A model generated the notes under the pieces. The model ran no database searches, was not told the DNA's origin, and saw nothing but the letters and a program-made list of their open reading frames with translations. A program made the translations under genes and the position numbers. Of a stretch of 10,081 bases of DNA, positions 1-6,582 are shown in pieces (position 1 is the stretch's first letter; every line of letters begins with the position of its first letter). The DNA is from Fidelibacterota bacterium. GTDB lineage: Bacteria > Fidelibacterota > UBA8477. Location of the stretch: NCBI GenBank assembly GCA_021734045.1, contig JAIPJR010000085.1, positions 1 to 10,081 on the forward strand, in the 5' to 3' direction.

Positions 1-194
1 TTCTCAGCATAGTACACCCGCAGCGCTGTGCGAATGGTTCCCAATGCCGCATCGGCTTCACTCATTTTGGCTTTCTGCACATTGGATGTGTAAATGGGTA
101 CACCCACCGCAGCCAGGATACCGATAATGACCAGTACGATCATCAGCTCTACCAATGAGAAGCCTTTCTGGTTTTCTTTTCTCATGAATCGCAT
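1..194 (-). CDS. type IV prepilin (major pilin or pseudopilin), N-terminal part, runs off the window
   Basis: Structural subunit of a type IV pilus or type II secretion pseudopilus; it is inserted in the inner membrane, cleaved by prepilin peptidase and polymerised by the PilB/PilC machine encoded just upstream. The 64 visible codons give an 11-residue basic leader (MRFMRKENQKG) followed by FSLVELMIVLVIIGILAAVG, the class III N-terminal helix. Cleavage is expected after Gly11, giving an N-terminal Phe and the invariant Glu at mature position 5 (residue 16). The following residues, up to a YYAE stretch, match the conserved alpha1 region. This start is preferred because AGGAGG lies 5 nt upstream. 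An in-frame ATG at 269 would give a 36-residue leader (see findings). The C-terminal globular part lies outside the window, so pilin and GspG-like pseudopilin cannot be told apart. Confidence 0.93.
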   Translation of the reverse strand, partial: MRFMRKENQKGFSLVELMIVLVIIGILAAVGVPIYTSNVQKAKMSEADAALGTIRTALRVYYAE

Positions 195-199
195 ACATC

Positions 200-205
200 C
201 CTCCT
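200..205 (-). promoter_or_regulatory. strong ribosome binding site of the prepilin gene
   Basis: On the minus strand this reads AGGAGG, a full Shine-Dalgarno match, 5 nt before the ATG at 194. It is the main reason for choosing the short-leader start. The neighbouring pilB and pilC starts have much weaker sites, which fits a need for more pilin than assembly proteins. Confidence 0.8.
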
Positions 206-254
206 TTTGGACTTGTGTTATTATGCGTTGATTCTCGATTGTCTTTTCATTTCT

Positions 255-278
255 GTGAATACTTTTCATGTCATTCAC
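255..278 (-). promoter_or_regulatory. small inverted repeat in the pilC-prepilin spacer
   Basis: On the minus strand GTGAAT and ATTCAC form a perfect 6-bp stem around a 12-nt loop. The stem covers the end of a possible ribosome binding site (AAGGTG, 276-281), and the loop holds the in-frame upstream ATG at 269. If folded in the mRNA it would hide that start and favour the downstream AGGAGG start at 194. It has no T-run, so it is not an intrinsic terminator. A stem this short can occur by chance. Confidence 0.3.
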
Positions 279-283
279 CTTGC

Positions 284-1507
284 TTAATGAATATTGCTGG
301 ACATCTGGAAAATGGGCAGATACAGTCCCAGAACCAGAATCGCCGCCACCACACCCAGACCACCCATCATGATGGGCTCCAGCATGCTGGAAAGCTTGTC
401 CACTTTGGTTGAAAATTCTTCGTCGTTGAATTGGGCGACCTTGGACAGCATGGGCGCCAGGGAACCCGATTGCTCACCAATGGCAATCATGTTGGCTTCC
501 AGTGTGGGAAAAATGTCGGGATACTTGAGAAACTGGGCACCCAGGGATTTTCCCTGCGAAACCTGATCGGTAATCTGAGCCACCACCTTATCGATGTAAG
601 CGTTGTTGGTAGTCTCCGAGGCGATTTTCAAGCTGTCAATCAGTCCCACACCGCTGTTGAGGAGCACGCCCATGGTTTCGGAAAACCGTGTCATGGCTGA
701 CTGCTGAACCAATTCACCGGCGATGGGCATGCCGAACATATGTTTATCAATAAATAATCGTCCCTTTTCTGACTTGCGGTAAAACTTGAATCCGATGAAG
801 GATCCCACGCCCAGAATGCCTATCAGAATAATATTCTGGGTGAGGAAATCAGCCACACCCATGATGATGAGGGTTGGTGTGGGTAGTTCAGCACCCAGAC
901 CATCAAAAATGTCTTTGAATTTTGGCAGTAGCCCGAACACAATTCCCAGCAGAATGAGGGAAAAGAACCCCAGGACAAATTTTGGGTAACTGATGGCTGA
1001 CTTAATTTTCTTGCGGGTTTTGGCGTCTTTTTCAATGAAGGTTGAAATTTGTGCCAGGATTTTTTCCAGCCCACCACCGGCTTCAGCTGCCCGAACCATG
1101 GAGATCACCAGGGGCGAGAAAACATTCTTATGCTGTTTTAATGCCTCCGAGAATGACAGACCCATGCGCACCAGGTCGGTGATGTCTTTTAACGCCTTCT
1201 GCAGCACCTTGTCCTTAGCCTGTTCCGAAAGAATGGAAAGGGCATTCACCAGTTGGATGCCTGAATTGAGCATGGTGGAGAGCTGGCGGAAAAACATCAC
1301 AATCGCTGCTTCGGAAGCCTTGGGTGGCGTGAGGTTGATTTCACTGAGCTTGAACTTTTTCCGCGTATTGGCGGCAGGTTTTACTTCCAGCACCCGCAAG
1401 CCAAGTTTCTTCACATCCCGCCCGGCATCTTCCAAGGTAATGGCCTGGATAATACCATCCTGCCGTTTGCCGTCCGAATCCAATCCGATGTAATGAAAGT
1501 TTGGCAT
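284..1507 (-). CDS. pilC: type IV pilus / type II secretion inner-membrane platform protein (PilC/GspF family)
   Basis: Polytopic inner-membrane protein that couples the PilB ATPase to pilin insertion. The 407 residues have the usual family length and layout: a cytoplasmic N-terminal segment, then two copies of the T2SSF helical domain (about 70-193 and 271-393). The internal duplication is visible in FFRQLSTMLNSGIQLVNAL (72-90) against FSETMGVLLNSGVGLIDSL (275-293), and in EAGGGLEKIL against GEQSGSLAPML. Hydrophobic segments at about 177-194, 222-241 and 379-400 give the expected three membrane spans. The ATG follows the pilB stop after a single base (TGAAATG) without a strong ribosome binding site, so translation is probably coupled to pilB. 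The prepilin gene follows 89 bp downstream. The family is certain; the choice between PilC and GspF rests only on the pilin-like neighbour. Confidence 0.95.
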   Translation of the reverse strand: MPNFHYIGLDSDGKRQDGIIQAITLEDAGRDVKKLGLRVLEVKPAANTRKKFKLSEINLTPPKASEAAIVMFFRQLSTMLNSGIQLVNALSILSEQAKDKVLQKALKDITDLVRMGLSFSEALKQHKNVFSPLVISMVRAAEAGGGLEKILAQISTFIEKDAKTRKKIKSAISYPKFVLGFFSLILLGIVFGLLPKFKDIFDGLGAELPTPTLIIMGVADFLTQNIILIGILGVGSFIGFKFYRKSEKGRLFIDKHMFGMPIAGELVQQSAMTRFSETMGVLLNSGVGLIDSLKIASETTNNAYIDKVVAQITDQVSQGKSLGAQFLKYPDIFPTLEANMIAIGEQSGSLAPMLSKVAQFNDEEFSTKVDKLSSMLEPIMMGGLGVVAAILVLGLYLPIFQMSSNIH

Positions 1508-1508
1508 T

Positions 1509-3080
1509 TCAGATTACCCGCATCACTTCCTCTAGCGAGGTCAATCCTCGTGCTGCTTTATTTACACCATCTTCAATTAAGGACACCATACCACTTTGGG
1601 CAGCTACCCGCTTGAGCTCGCTCTCCGATTTATCCTGAACAATCATTTCCTTGATTTCGGAGGACATGAAGAGAATTTCATGCAACGGCATTCGCCCCCA
1701 GTAACCGGTATTGGAACATTGCTTACAGCCTTTCCCCTGGAAAAATGTCTTCTCCGACATATCCACACCACGGGAGGTGAAGGCGGTCATAACTTCCGGG
1801 GAAGGCTCCACCGGCTGCTTACAAGCCAGACAGATCCGCCGCACCAGACGCTGCGCCACAATGACCGACACCGATGAGGCAATGAGATATTTATCAATGC
1901 CCATATTGAGCAGGCGAATAATAGTCGCCACCGCGTCATTTGTGTGGAGCGTGCTCAGCACCAGGTGACCGGTCAGAGCAGCTTTAATGGCAATTTCACC
2001 GGTTTCCAGGTCACGGATTTCACCCACCATGATAATGTCCGGGTCTTGACGCAAAAAAGAGCGCAGCGCATTGGCAAAGGTGAGCCCCACATTGGGACGG
2101 GCTTGAATCTGGTTAATACCGTTGAGCCGGTACTCCACCGGATCTTCCACCGTCATGATATTCAAGTGTGGCGTGTTGACATAATTCAGTACTGAATAGA
2201 GCGTCGTGGTTTTTCCACTACCGGTGGGACCGGTGACCAGCACCATGCCATGAGCCTGACGGCAGGCGGCTTTGAACTGGGTCAAAAGGTTTGGCGCCAT
2301 GCCCAGATCCTCGATATTCAGAGAGGTGCTGCCCTTGTCCAGGATTCGCATGACAATTTTTTCGCCGTAAATGCCGGGAATGGTGGAGACACGCACATCC
2401 ACACCGCGGCCCATGATTTTGAATTTTACCCGGCCATCCTGAGGTACCCGGCGCTCGGCGATGTCCATATTGGACAAAATCTTTATTCGGGCGACCACAC
2501 CTTCCTGAAGGCGCTTGGTGGCGGCCGGTAATTCTTTAAGCATGCCATCAATACGTAACCGCACGCGCAGGTCATTCTCCTGCGGTTCAATATGAATATC
2601 ACTCGCCCGCTCCTGAATCGCCTGCACCAGAAGTGAATTGACGAACACCACGGCCGGTGCATCAGTGGCCTGGGAGCGCAGTAAATCCACACTGACTTCG
2701 GCGGATTTGACCTCCTCCACCTCATCATCAATTTCTACCAATTCCTGCAATGTCTCTTCAAAATTGGCGTCACCGCTGAAAAGACGGCTGATGGCATAAT
2801 CAATATCCTCTTGATCGCACACCAGTGCTTTTACCGTGTAACCCGTACGGCTTTCGGCAATCTGCTGGGCCATCATATCAAAGGGATCCAGCATGGCCAA
2901 CCGCAGTTCCCGGTTATCAATCACCTCCAGCGGTACCATTTGGTGATACCGGCAAACCTCCTCGGTGAGTTTGGCTGCCAGAGATTTATCCAGCGCAAAG
3001 GATTTTTTTAAATCAGCAGGGGCAATGCCGAACTGCGTGTACAGCGTTTTCAGGTCAGTCTTGTTTACGGTCTCATTCAT
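1509..3080 (-). CDS. pilB: type IV pilus / type II secretion assembly ATPase (PilB/GspE family)
   Basis: Cytoplasmic hexameric ATPase that powers pilus or pseudopilus extension through PilC. Of 523 residues, about 40-101 form a reduced T2SSE N-terminal domain and 130-523 the catalytic core. Visible motifs are Walker A GPTGSGKT (284-291), an Asp box around MTVEDPVEYRLNG (309-321), Walker B DIIMVGEIRD (348-357), a His box around TGHLVLSTLHTND (370-382), and a zinc-binding tetracysteine at Cys417, 420, 452 and 455. These indicate an extension ATPase rather than the retraction ATPase PilT, which lacks the cysteines. The protein is somewhat shorter than many PilB proteins because the region before residue 40 lacks the usual RLG-x-x-L module. 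The ATG has only a weak ribosome binding site. A sigma-54-like promoter and paired dyads lie upstream, and pilC follows after one base. Confidence 0.95.
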   Translation of the reverse strand: MNETVNKTDLKTLYTQFGIAPADLKKSFALDKSLAAKLTEEVCRYHQMVPLEVIDNRELRLAMLDPFDMMAQQIAESRTGYTVKALVCDQEDIDYAISRLFSGDANFEETLQELVEIDDEVEEVKSAEVSVDLLRSQATDAPAVVFVNSLLVQAIQERASDIHIEPQENDLRVRLRIDGMLKELPAATKRLQEGVVARIKILSNMDIAERRVPQDGRVKFKIMGRGVDVRVSTIPGIYGEKIVMRILDKGSTSLNIEDLGMAPNLLTQFKAACRQAHGMVLVTGPTGSGKTTTLYSVLNYVNTPHLNIMTVEDPVEYRLNGINQIQARPNVGLTFANALRSFLRQDPDIIMVGEIRDLETGEIAIKAALTGHLVLSTLHTNDAVATIIRLLNMGIDKYLIASSVSVIVAQRLVRRICLACKQPVEPSPEVMTAFTSRGVDMSEKTFFQGKGCKQCSNTGYWGRMPLHEILFMSSEIKEMIVQDKSESELKRVAAQSGMVSLIEDGVNKAARGLTSLEEVMRVI

Positions 3081-3113
3081 GTCATGGCTTTTCTGTGCCT
3101 GGGCACCTCTCTA

Positions 3114-3130
3114 AGCCATATATCGTGCCA
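3114..3130 (-). promoter_or_regulatory. possible sigma-54 (-24/-12) promoter of the pilB operon
   Basis: On the minus strand the sequence is TGGCACG-ATAT-ATGGCT. The -24 block TGGCACG is a perfect match to the consensus. The -12 block should read TTGCW, but the GC falls one base further away and the expected T-T is A-T, so the element is imperfect. A start point near 3105 would leave a leader of about 25 nt before the pilB ATG at 3080. Support comes from context: an NtrC-type activator is encoded next door and paired dyads lie about 110 and 144 bp upstream. A one-mismatch IHF-like site (TATCATATTGTTA, 3149-3161, plus strand) lies between dyads and promoter, as at many sigma-54 promoters. A weak sigma-70 promoter in the AT-rich stretch 3131-3180 cannot be excluded. 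Confidence 0.45.
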
Positions 3131-3202
3131 AACCGCAAATAACCAACTTATCATATTGTTATATAATGATTTAGAAAAAAACTGCCCTGATGCGTTTTAA
3201 CA

Positions 3203-3223
3203 GAATGTCGGATATTTATGACG
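3203..3223. promoter_or_regulatory. upstream activator site copy 1 (degenerate dyad, direct repeat of 3237-3257)
   Basis: The copy begins with GAATGTCGGATATTTA, identical over 16 bases to the second copy 34 bp away. It ends TGACG where the second copy has CGACA, giving 19 identities in 21. Its right half-site is degenerate compared with the perfect dyad of copy 2. It lies in the non-coding 216 bp between the regulator stop and the pilB start, about 110 bp upstream of the inferred sigma-54 start point, which is the usual enhancer distance. Confidence 0.55.
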
Positions 3224-3236
3224 CTTTTTGCCCCGG

Positions 3237-3259
3237 GAATGTCGGATATTTACGACATT
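3237..3259. promoter_or_regulatory. upstream activator site copy 2 (perfect dyad AATGTCG-N8-CGACATT)
   Basis: Positions 3238-3244 and 3253-3259 are perfect 7-bp inverted arms around the spacer GATATTTA, so the site has the two-fold symmetry expected for a Fis-type helix-turn-helix dimer. It is a direct repeat of 3203-3223. It begins about 40 bp beyond the regulator stop codon. No T-run follows it on either strand, which argues against a terminator. The natural candidate ligand is the NtrC-type protein encoded at 3297-4685; this is inferred from position and symmetry only. Confidence 0.55.
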
Positions 3260-3296
3260 TCATTTGGAGAGTATGGGGTGAGGCGTGGTTTTGACT

Positions 3297-4685
3297 TTAG
3301 GGAGAGTCGCTGATCTCTTTCAGCTTCAGATGCAGGTGCTGACGGCTGATGCCGGCCAATCGGGCAGCTTCGGTGACATTGCCGCCGGTGTGCTCCAGCA
3401 GCTTTTGGAAGTAAGCTTTTTCAAAATGGTGCCGGGCGGTTTGGAGATCGGTGAGCATGTCCTGCTCTGGCTCAGTTTCCGGAGGGACTGATTTCGCCAG
3501 ACCGGGTGGCAGGTTTTCCGGCTCAATAGCATCTCCGGTGGTCATGATGAGCGCATTTTCCACTGCGTTGATGAGTTCACGTACATTCCCCGGCCAGTCA
3601 TATTGTTCAAACAGTTTCAGTACAGCTTCGCTCACCGTAACGTGGGGCTTTTTCATGCGCTTGCAGAGCCGTTTCAGGTGATAATCAACAATTGCCGGAA
3701 TGTCCTCTTTGCGTTGCTTTAACGGCGGAACCGGAATCTGGAAAACATTCAGGCGATAAAATAAATCCTGTCGAAACTCGCCAGCGTTCACCAGCCGGGT
3801 CACATCTTTATTTGAAGCAGTGAGAACGCGCAGGTCCAGCTTGATTTCCTGCGTGCCTCCCACCCGCATAATGCTGCTGTTTTCCAGCACGCGCAGGAGT
3901 TTCACCTGAAAAGCCAGGCTGGTCTCGGTAATCTCGTCTAAAAATATGGTGCCAGTGCTGGATTCTTCAAACAAGCCGATCTTGCGTCCGGTAGCACCTG
4001 TGAAGGCGCCTTTTTCGTGTCCAAAAAGGGTTGACTCCAGTAGTGACTCAGGGATTCCACCGCAATTCACTGCCACAAAGGGCTTGTCGGCACGCAGGCT
4101 GAATTTGTGAATGGTCCGCGCCACCACCTCTTTGCCGGTTCCGGATTCCCCCAAAATCAATACGGTGGAGTCGTAGGGCGCCACCATGCGAATCATCTCC
4201 ATGACCTGACGCATGGCTGGGGATTGGAATCGCAACTCATGAGACTCTCCCTGCCGCACCAGCTGACTACGCAGCGCTTGATTTTCAGCCCGGATATTGC
4301 GTTCAGACAGCGCCCGCTGAATGCGCAGGTGCACCTGATTCAGGGTAATAATGGGCTTGGTCACATAGTCATACGCACCCAATTGGATGCACTTTACCAC
4401 CAATTCCACATCCTGCAGAGCGCTGATCATGATAATAATGGTATCGGGTGCGACGGAAATGAACTGCTCCAGCAACTTCAAACCACTGACCCGCGGCATA
4501 TTCACATCCAGCAGCACCACATCGAATGGCTGGGACAGGAAGGTTTTTTCCGCCTGTTCCGGCTGATTTTCCGTTTGAACCTGATAGCCTAACTCGCTGA
4601 GATATTCGTCCAGAAAGAAGGTGATGTCCCGCTCGTCATCAACGACAAGAACCTTTACATTCCGGGTGTCATATTTTTCTGTCAC
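3297..4685 (-). CDS. sigma-54-dependent NtrC-family response regulator
   Basis: Two-component transcription activator that remodels sigma-54 polymerase by ATP hydrolysis. The 462 residues have the full three-domain plan. The receiver (about 10-125) has the acidic pair Asp16/Asp17, phosphoacceptor Asp60, Ser88 and Lys110. The AAA+ domain (about 152-375) has Walker A GESGTGKE (179-186), the sigma-54-contacting GAFTGA loop (226-231), Walker B GTIFLDEI (245-252), the FRQDLFYRL arginine segment (304-312) and WPGNVREL (364-371). A Fis-type helix-turn-helix ends the protein (GGNVTEAARLAGISRQHLHL, 434-453). All key residues are present, so it should be phosphorylation-controlled and active on sigma-54 promoters. 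The start is GTG, with AAGG directly abutting it and no well-spaced ribosome binding site; the frame has a stop 20 codons upstream and no better start. Its orientation and the dyads downstream suggest that it controls pilB-pilC-pilin, like PilR. No kinase is in the window. The 135 bp to the divergent gene show no clear promoter. Confidence 0.94.
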   Translation of the reverse strand: MTEKYDTRNVKVLVVDDERDITFFLDEYLSELGYQVQTENQPEQAEKTFLSQPFDVVLLDVNMPRVSGLKLLEQFISVAPDTIIIMISALQDVELVVKCIQLGAYDYVTKPIITLNQVHLRIQRALSERNIRAENQALRSQLVRQGESHELRFQSPAMRQVMEMIRMVAPYDSTVLILGESGTGKEVVARTIHKFSLRADKPFVAVNCGGIPESLLESTLFGHEKGAFTGATGRKIGLFEESSTGTIFLDEITETSLAFQVKLLRVLENSSIMRVGGTQEIKLDLRVLTASNKDVTRLVNAGEFRQDLFYRLNVFQIPVPPLKQRKEDIPAIVDYHLKRLCKRMKKPHVTVSEAVLKLFEQYDWPGNVRELINAVENALIMTTGDAIEPENLPPGLAKSVPPETEPEQDMLTDLQTARHHFEKAYFQKLLEHTGGNVTEAARLAGISRQHLHLKLKEISDSP

Positions 4686-4820
4686 CCTTGAAGATAGAAG
4701 AACATCCTCTGGAAAACCAACAAGAATCCCGACTCCGGGTCACATTCTTTTCTAACGCAAATCTCAAGGCATCCAAACAGGGAATGATGATCCTGTGGCT
4801 GTCATGGAGATGGAATGTAA

Positions 4821-5360
4821 ATGATACGCTATGTTGTAATGCAGGTCAATCAATGGGACCAATGGGTACTCCACGGGCTGTTTGGGTGGTCGGGGAAACC
4901 AAGCCTGGATCAGGTATTCTATCTCATTTCACGTAGTGCAGACGGACAGGGTTATGGTCTGGCAGGTGTTGTATTGCTGGCGATCCATTCCCCCCAGACA
5001 ATGGCCCTTTTGGGGGCTATGCTGTTGGCTTTCGGTCTTGAATTAAGCCTGTATAAGCTGTTAAAAATTGGGATTCGGCGCCCGCGCCCATTTGAAGTTT
5101 CCCCACGCATTCAATTTCTCATTGCACCACCGGACAAGTTCAGTTTTCCATCCGGTCATACCGCCGCAGCCTTCCTAATGGCCACCATTCTTGCCAGCGG
5201 GATTCCCACCGTTACGCTGGAACTGTTCATCTGGGCGACACTGGTTGGGATCAGCCGGGTTTATTTGGGGGTGCATTACCCGACAGATGTCATGATGGGT
5301 GCCCTTTTGGGATCAGCCGCTGGTTCCACAGGATTAACGCTAATGGAATCGCTCATTTAA
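4821..5360 (+). CDS. PAP2-family membrane phosphatase (lipid phosphate / undecaprenyl-diphosphatase type)
   Basis: Integral membrane phosphatase of the PAP2 superfamily, which removes phosphate from lipid phosphates such as undecaprenyl diphosphate or phosphatidylglycerol phosphate on the outer face of the inner membrane. The 179 residues show all three signature motifs with exact spacing: K-x6-RP (Lys82 to Arg89-Pro90), PSGH (110-113, catalytic His113) and SR-x5-H-x3-D (Ser145-Arg146, His152, Asp156). Hydrophobic segments at about 41-56, 60-81, 113-127, 130-150 and 157-175 fit the usual helical bundle. The ATG at 4821 is preceded by GGAG at 4806-4809, a slightly long gap; Met7 is an alternative start but has no site. 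A glycosyltransferase gene follows 3 bp after the stop. The substrate cannot be read from sequence; BcrC- or PgpB-like roles are equally possible. Confidence 0.92.
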   Translation: MIRYVVMQVNQWDQWVLHGLFGWSGKPSLDQVFYLISRSADGQGYGLAGVVLLAIHSPQTMALLGAMLLAFGLELSLYKLLKIGIRRPRPFEVSPRIQFLIAPPDKFSFPSGHTAAAFLMATILASGIPTVTLELFIWATLVGISRVYLGVHYPTDVMMGALLGSAAGSTGLTLMESLI

Positions 5361-5363
5361 TCA

Positions 5364-6488
5364 ATGAATACAATCAATTTTAGCATGCGCCTGAATACCA
5401 TACCGACTCCGGGACAAAAACGACCGGGTTTGGATTTTTCCCAACTTACCGTTGGCCTGCCCGGTCGCATCTCTTTTTTGTCACCCGCCCGATTGGCACT
5501 GATAACCGATGCCTGGTTTCCCCAGGTGAATGGTGTGGTGCACACACTGAGTATGGTTAACAAACATCTGTCCGACATGGGTTATCAAATTCTGGTGATC
5601 CACCCCGGTTTGTTTCAAACATTTCCGCTGCCGGGATATAAAGAGATTCGACTCTCCCTGTTACCCTCCAGGCGTCTTGTAAAAATGCTTCAGGCCTTTC
5701 AGCCGGACAGGATTCATATCGCCACGGAGGGAACCCTTGGTCAGGCGGCGCGGCGATATTGCCTAAAGAATGACCTACGGTTCACCACTGCGTATCACAC
5801 CAAATTTCCCGAATACATCAATATTCGCACAAAGCTTCCGCTCCGAGCGGGATATGCCATGATGCGAAGATTCCACGCGAAAGCTGCCGGCGTGATGGTT
5901 GCCACCGAGTCCCTGCGCGAGGAATTGCAGCGGTACGGATTCGATAATTTGACACTCTGGAATCGTGGGGTAGATGTGAAAATGTTTCGGCCCGACCATA
6001 GTGTCCGCTTGCCCTATCCCGAACCTGTGATGGTGTATGTGGGCCGGGTGGCTCCGGAAAAAAATCTGGAAGCTTTTCTCAAACTTGACCTGCCCGGCAC
6101 CAAAGTCATCGTGGGCGATGGACCCATCCGCAAGCGGCTCATGCGACAGTATCCGCAGGCGGTTTTTCCGGGCTACAAATCGGGTCCGGAATTGGCTGCA
6201 TTTTACATCGGCGCCCAAGTAATGGTATTCCCCAGCCTTACCGACACCTTTGGTCTGGTTTTACTAGAAGCCAATGCCTGTGGCACACCCGTTGCAGCAT
6301 TCCCCGTCACCGGCCCCAGGGACATCATTCGCCCCGGGATCAATGGTGTCGTTGATTGGGATCTTAAAAAGGCTATTAAGCAGGCACTTCTTGTGGATGC
6401 AGCAAGCTGCCGTGAACTGGCTTTGACCTATTCATGGGAGGTGTGTGCCGAAAAATTTTCCGATGCTCTTGTTTCCATCCACGGATAG
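5364..6488 (+). CDS. GT4-family glycosyltransferase (GT-B fold, MgtA/PimB-like)
   Basis: Retaining glycosyltransferase that probably moves a hexose from a nucleotide sugar to a lipid or glycan acceptor at the inner face of the membrane. The N-terminal Rossmann domain begins at RLALITDAWFPQVNGVVHTL (43-62), with the acceptor-side loop VNGVV. The C-terminal GT4 domain carries NRGVD (200-204), YVGRVAPEKNLEAF (225-238), VGDGP (250-254) and the E-x7-E-like motif as Asp294-x7-Glu302 in TDTFGLVLLEANACGTPVAA. Aspartate at the first position is normal in the MgtA/PimB branch. It follows the PAP2 gene after 3 bp without a clear ribosome binding site, suggesting translational coupling. About 40 residues before the fold have no recognisable domain; the start may lie further in (Met8, or TTG at codon 39), but no alternative has a better site. 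The exact sugar and acceptor are unknown. Confidence 0.92.
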   Translation: MNTINFSMRLNTIPTPGQKRPGLDFSQLTVGLPGRISFLSPARLALITDAWFPQVNGVVHTLSMVNKHLSDMGYQILVIHPGLFQTFPLPGYKEIRLSLLPSRRLVKMLQAFQPDRIHIATEGTLGQAARRYCLKNDLRFTTAYHTKFPEYINIRTKLPLRAGYAMMRRFHAKAAGVMVATESLREELQRYGFDNLTLWNRGVDVKMFRPDHSVRLPYPEPVMVYVGRVAPEKNLEAFLKLDLPGTKVIVGDGPIRKRLMRQYPQAVFPGYKSGPELAAFYIGAQVMVFPSLTDTFGLVLLEANACGTPVAAFPVTGPRDIIRPGINGVVDWDLKKAIKQALLVDAASCRELALTYSWEVCAEKFSDALVSIHG

Positions 6489-6507
6489 GAAAAACCGGGA
6501 ATCGTTA

Positions 6508-6555
6508 ATCTAATAACCGCCAAATACGGGCAGCCCGGGGGGATTAGATATTTTT
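6508..6555 (+). terminator. possible intrinsic terminator after the glycosyltransferase gene
   Basis: ATCTAAT (6508-6514) and ATTAGAT (6543-6549) are perfect inverted arms. They enclose a GC-rich loop with its own small CGGG/CCCG hairpin, and five T's follow at 6551-6555. The position, 20 bp after the stop at 6488, suits a terminator. The outer stem is AT-rich and the loop is long, so it would be weak. If it works, the large secreted gene downstream has its own promoter, which I could not identify in the remaining short spacer. Confidence 0.4.
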
Positions 6556-6582
6556 ACTGTGATGGTTAGGATAATTGACTCA

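Noticed and set aside
3237-3259. Reading the perfect dyad as a terminator for the regulator gene
   Set aside because: The 7-bp stem has an 8-nt loop and no T-run on either strand, and it is one copy of a direct repeat, which fits a protein-binding site better.
4107-4592. A 161-codon plus-strand frame opposite the sigma-54 regulator
   Set aside because: It lies wholly inside the AAA+ and receiver coding region with all motifs on the minus strand; the product is His/Gln-rich nonsense typical of an antisense shadow.
4683-4706. A seven-codon minus-strand leader ORF (MFFYLQG) whose TGA overlaps the regulator GTG start
   Set aside because: Its only purine-rich site abuts the ATG without spacing and such a short frame arises easily by chance; no amino-acid run suggests attenuation.
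4688-4936. An 82-codon plus-strand frame overlapping the start of the PAP2 gene
   Set aside because: It is in a different frame from the PAP2 motifs, overlaps that gene by over 100 bp and has no recognisable content.
4730-5412. The 11-mer CCGACTCCGGG occurring near 4730 and again near 5402
   Set aside because: Several 11-base matches are expected by chance in 10 kb, there is no symmetry, and the second copy lies inside a coding region.
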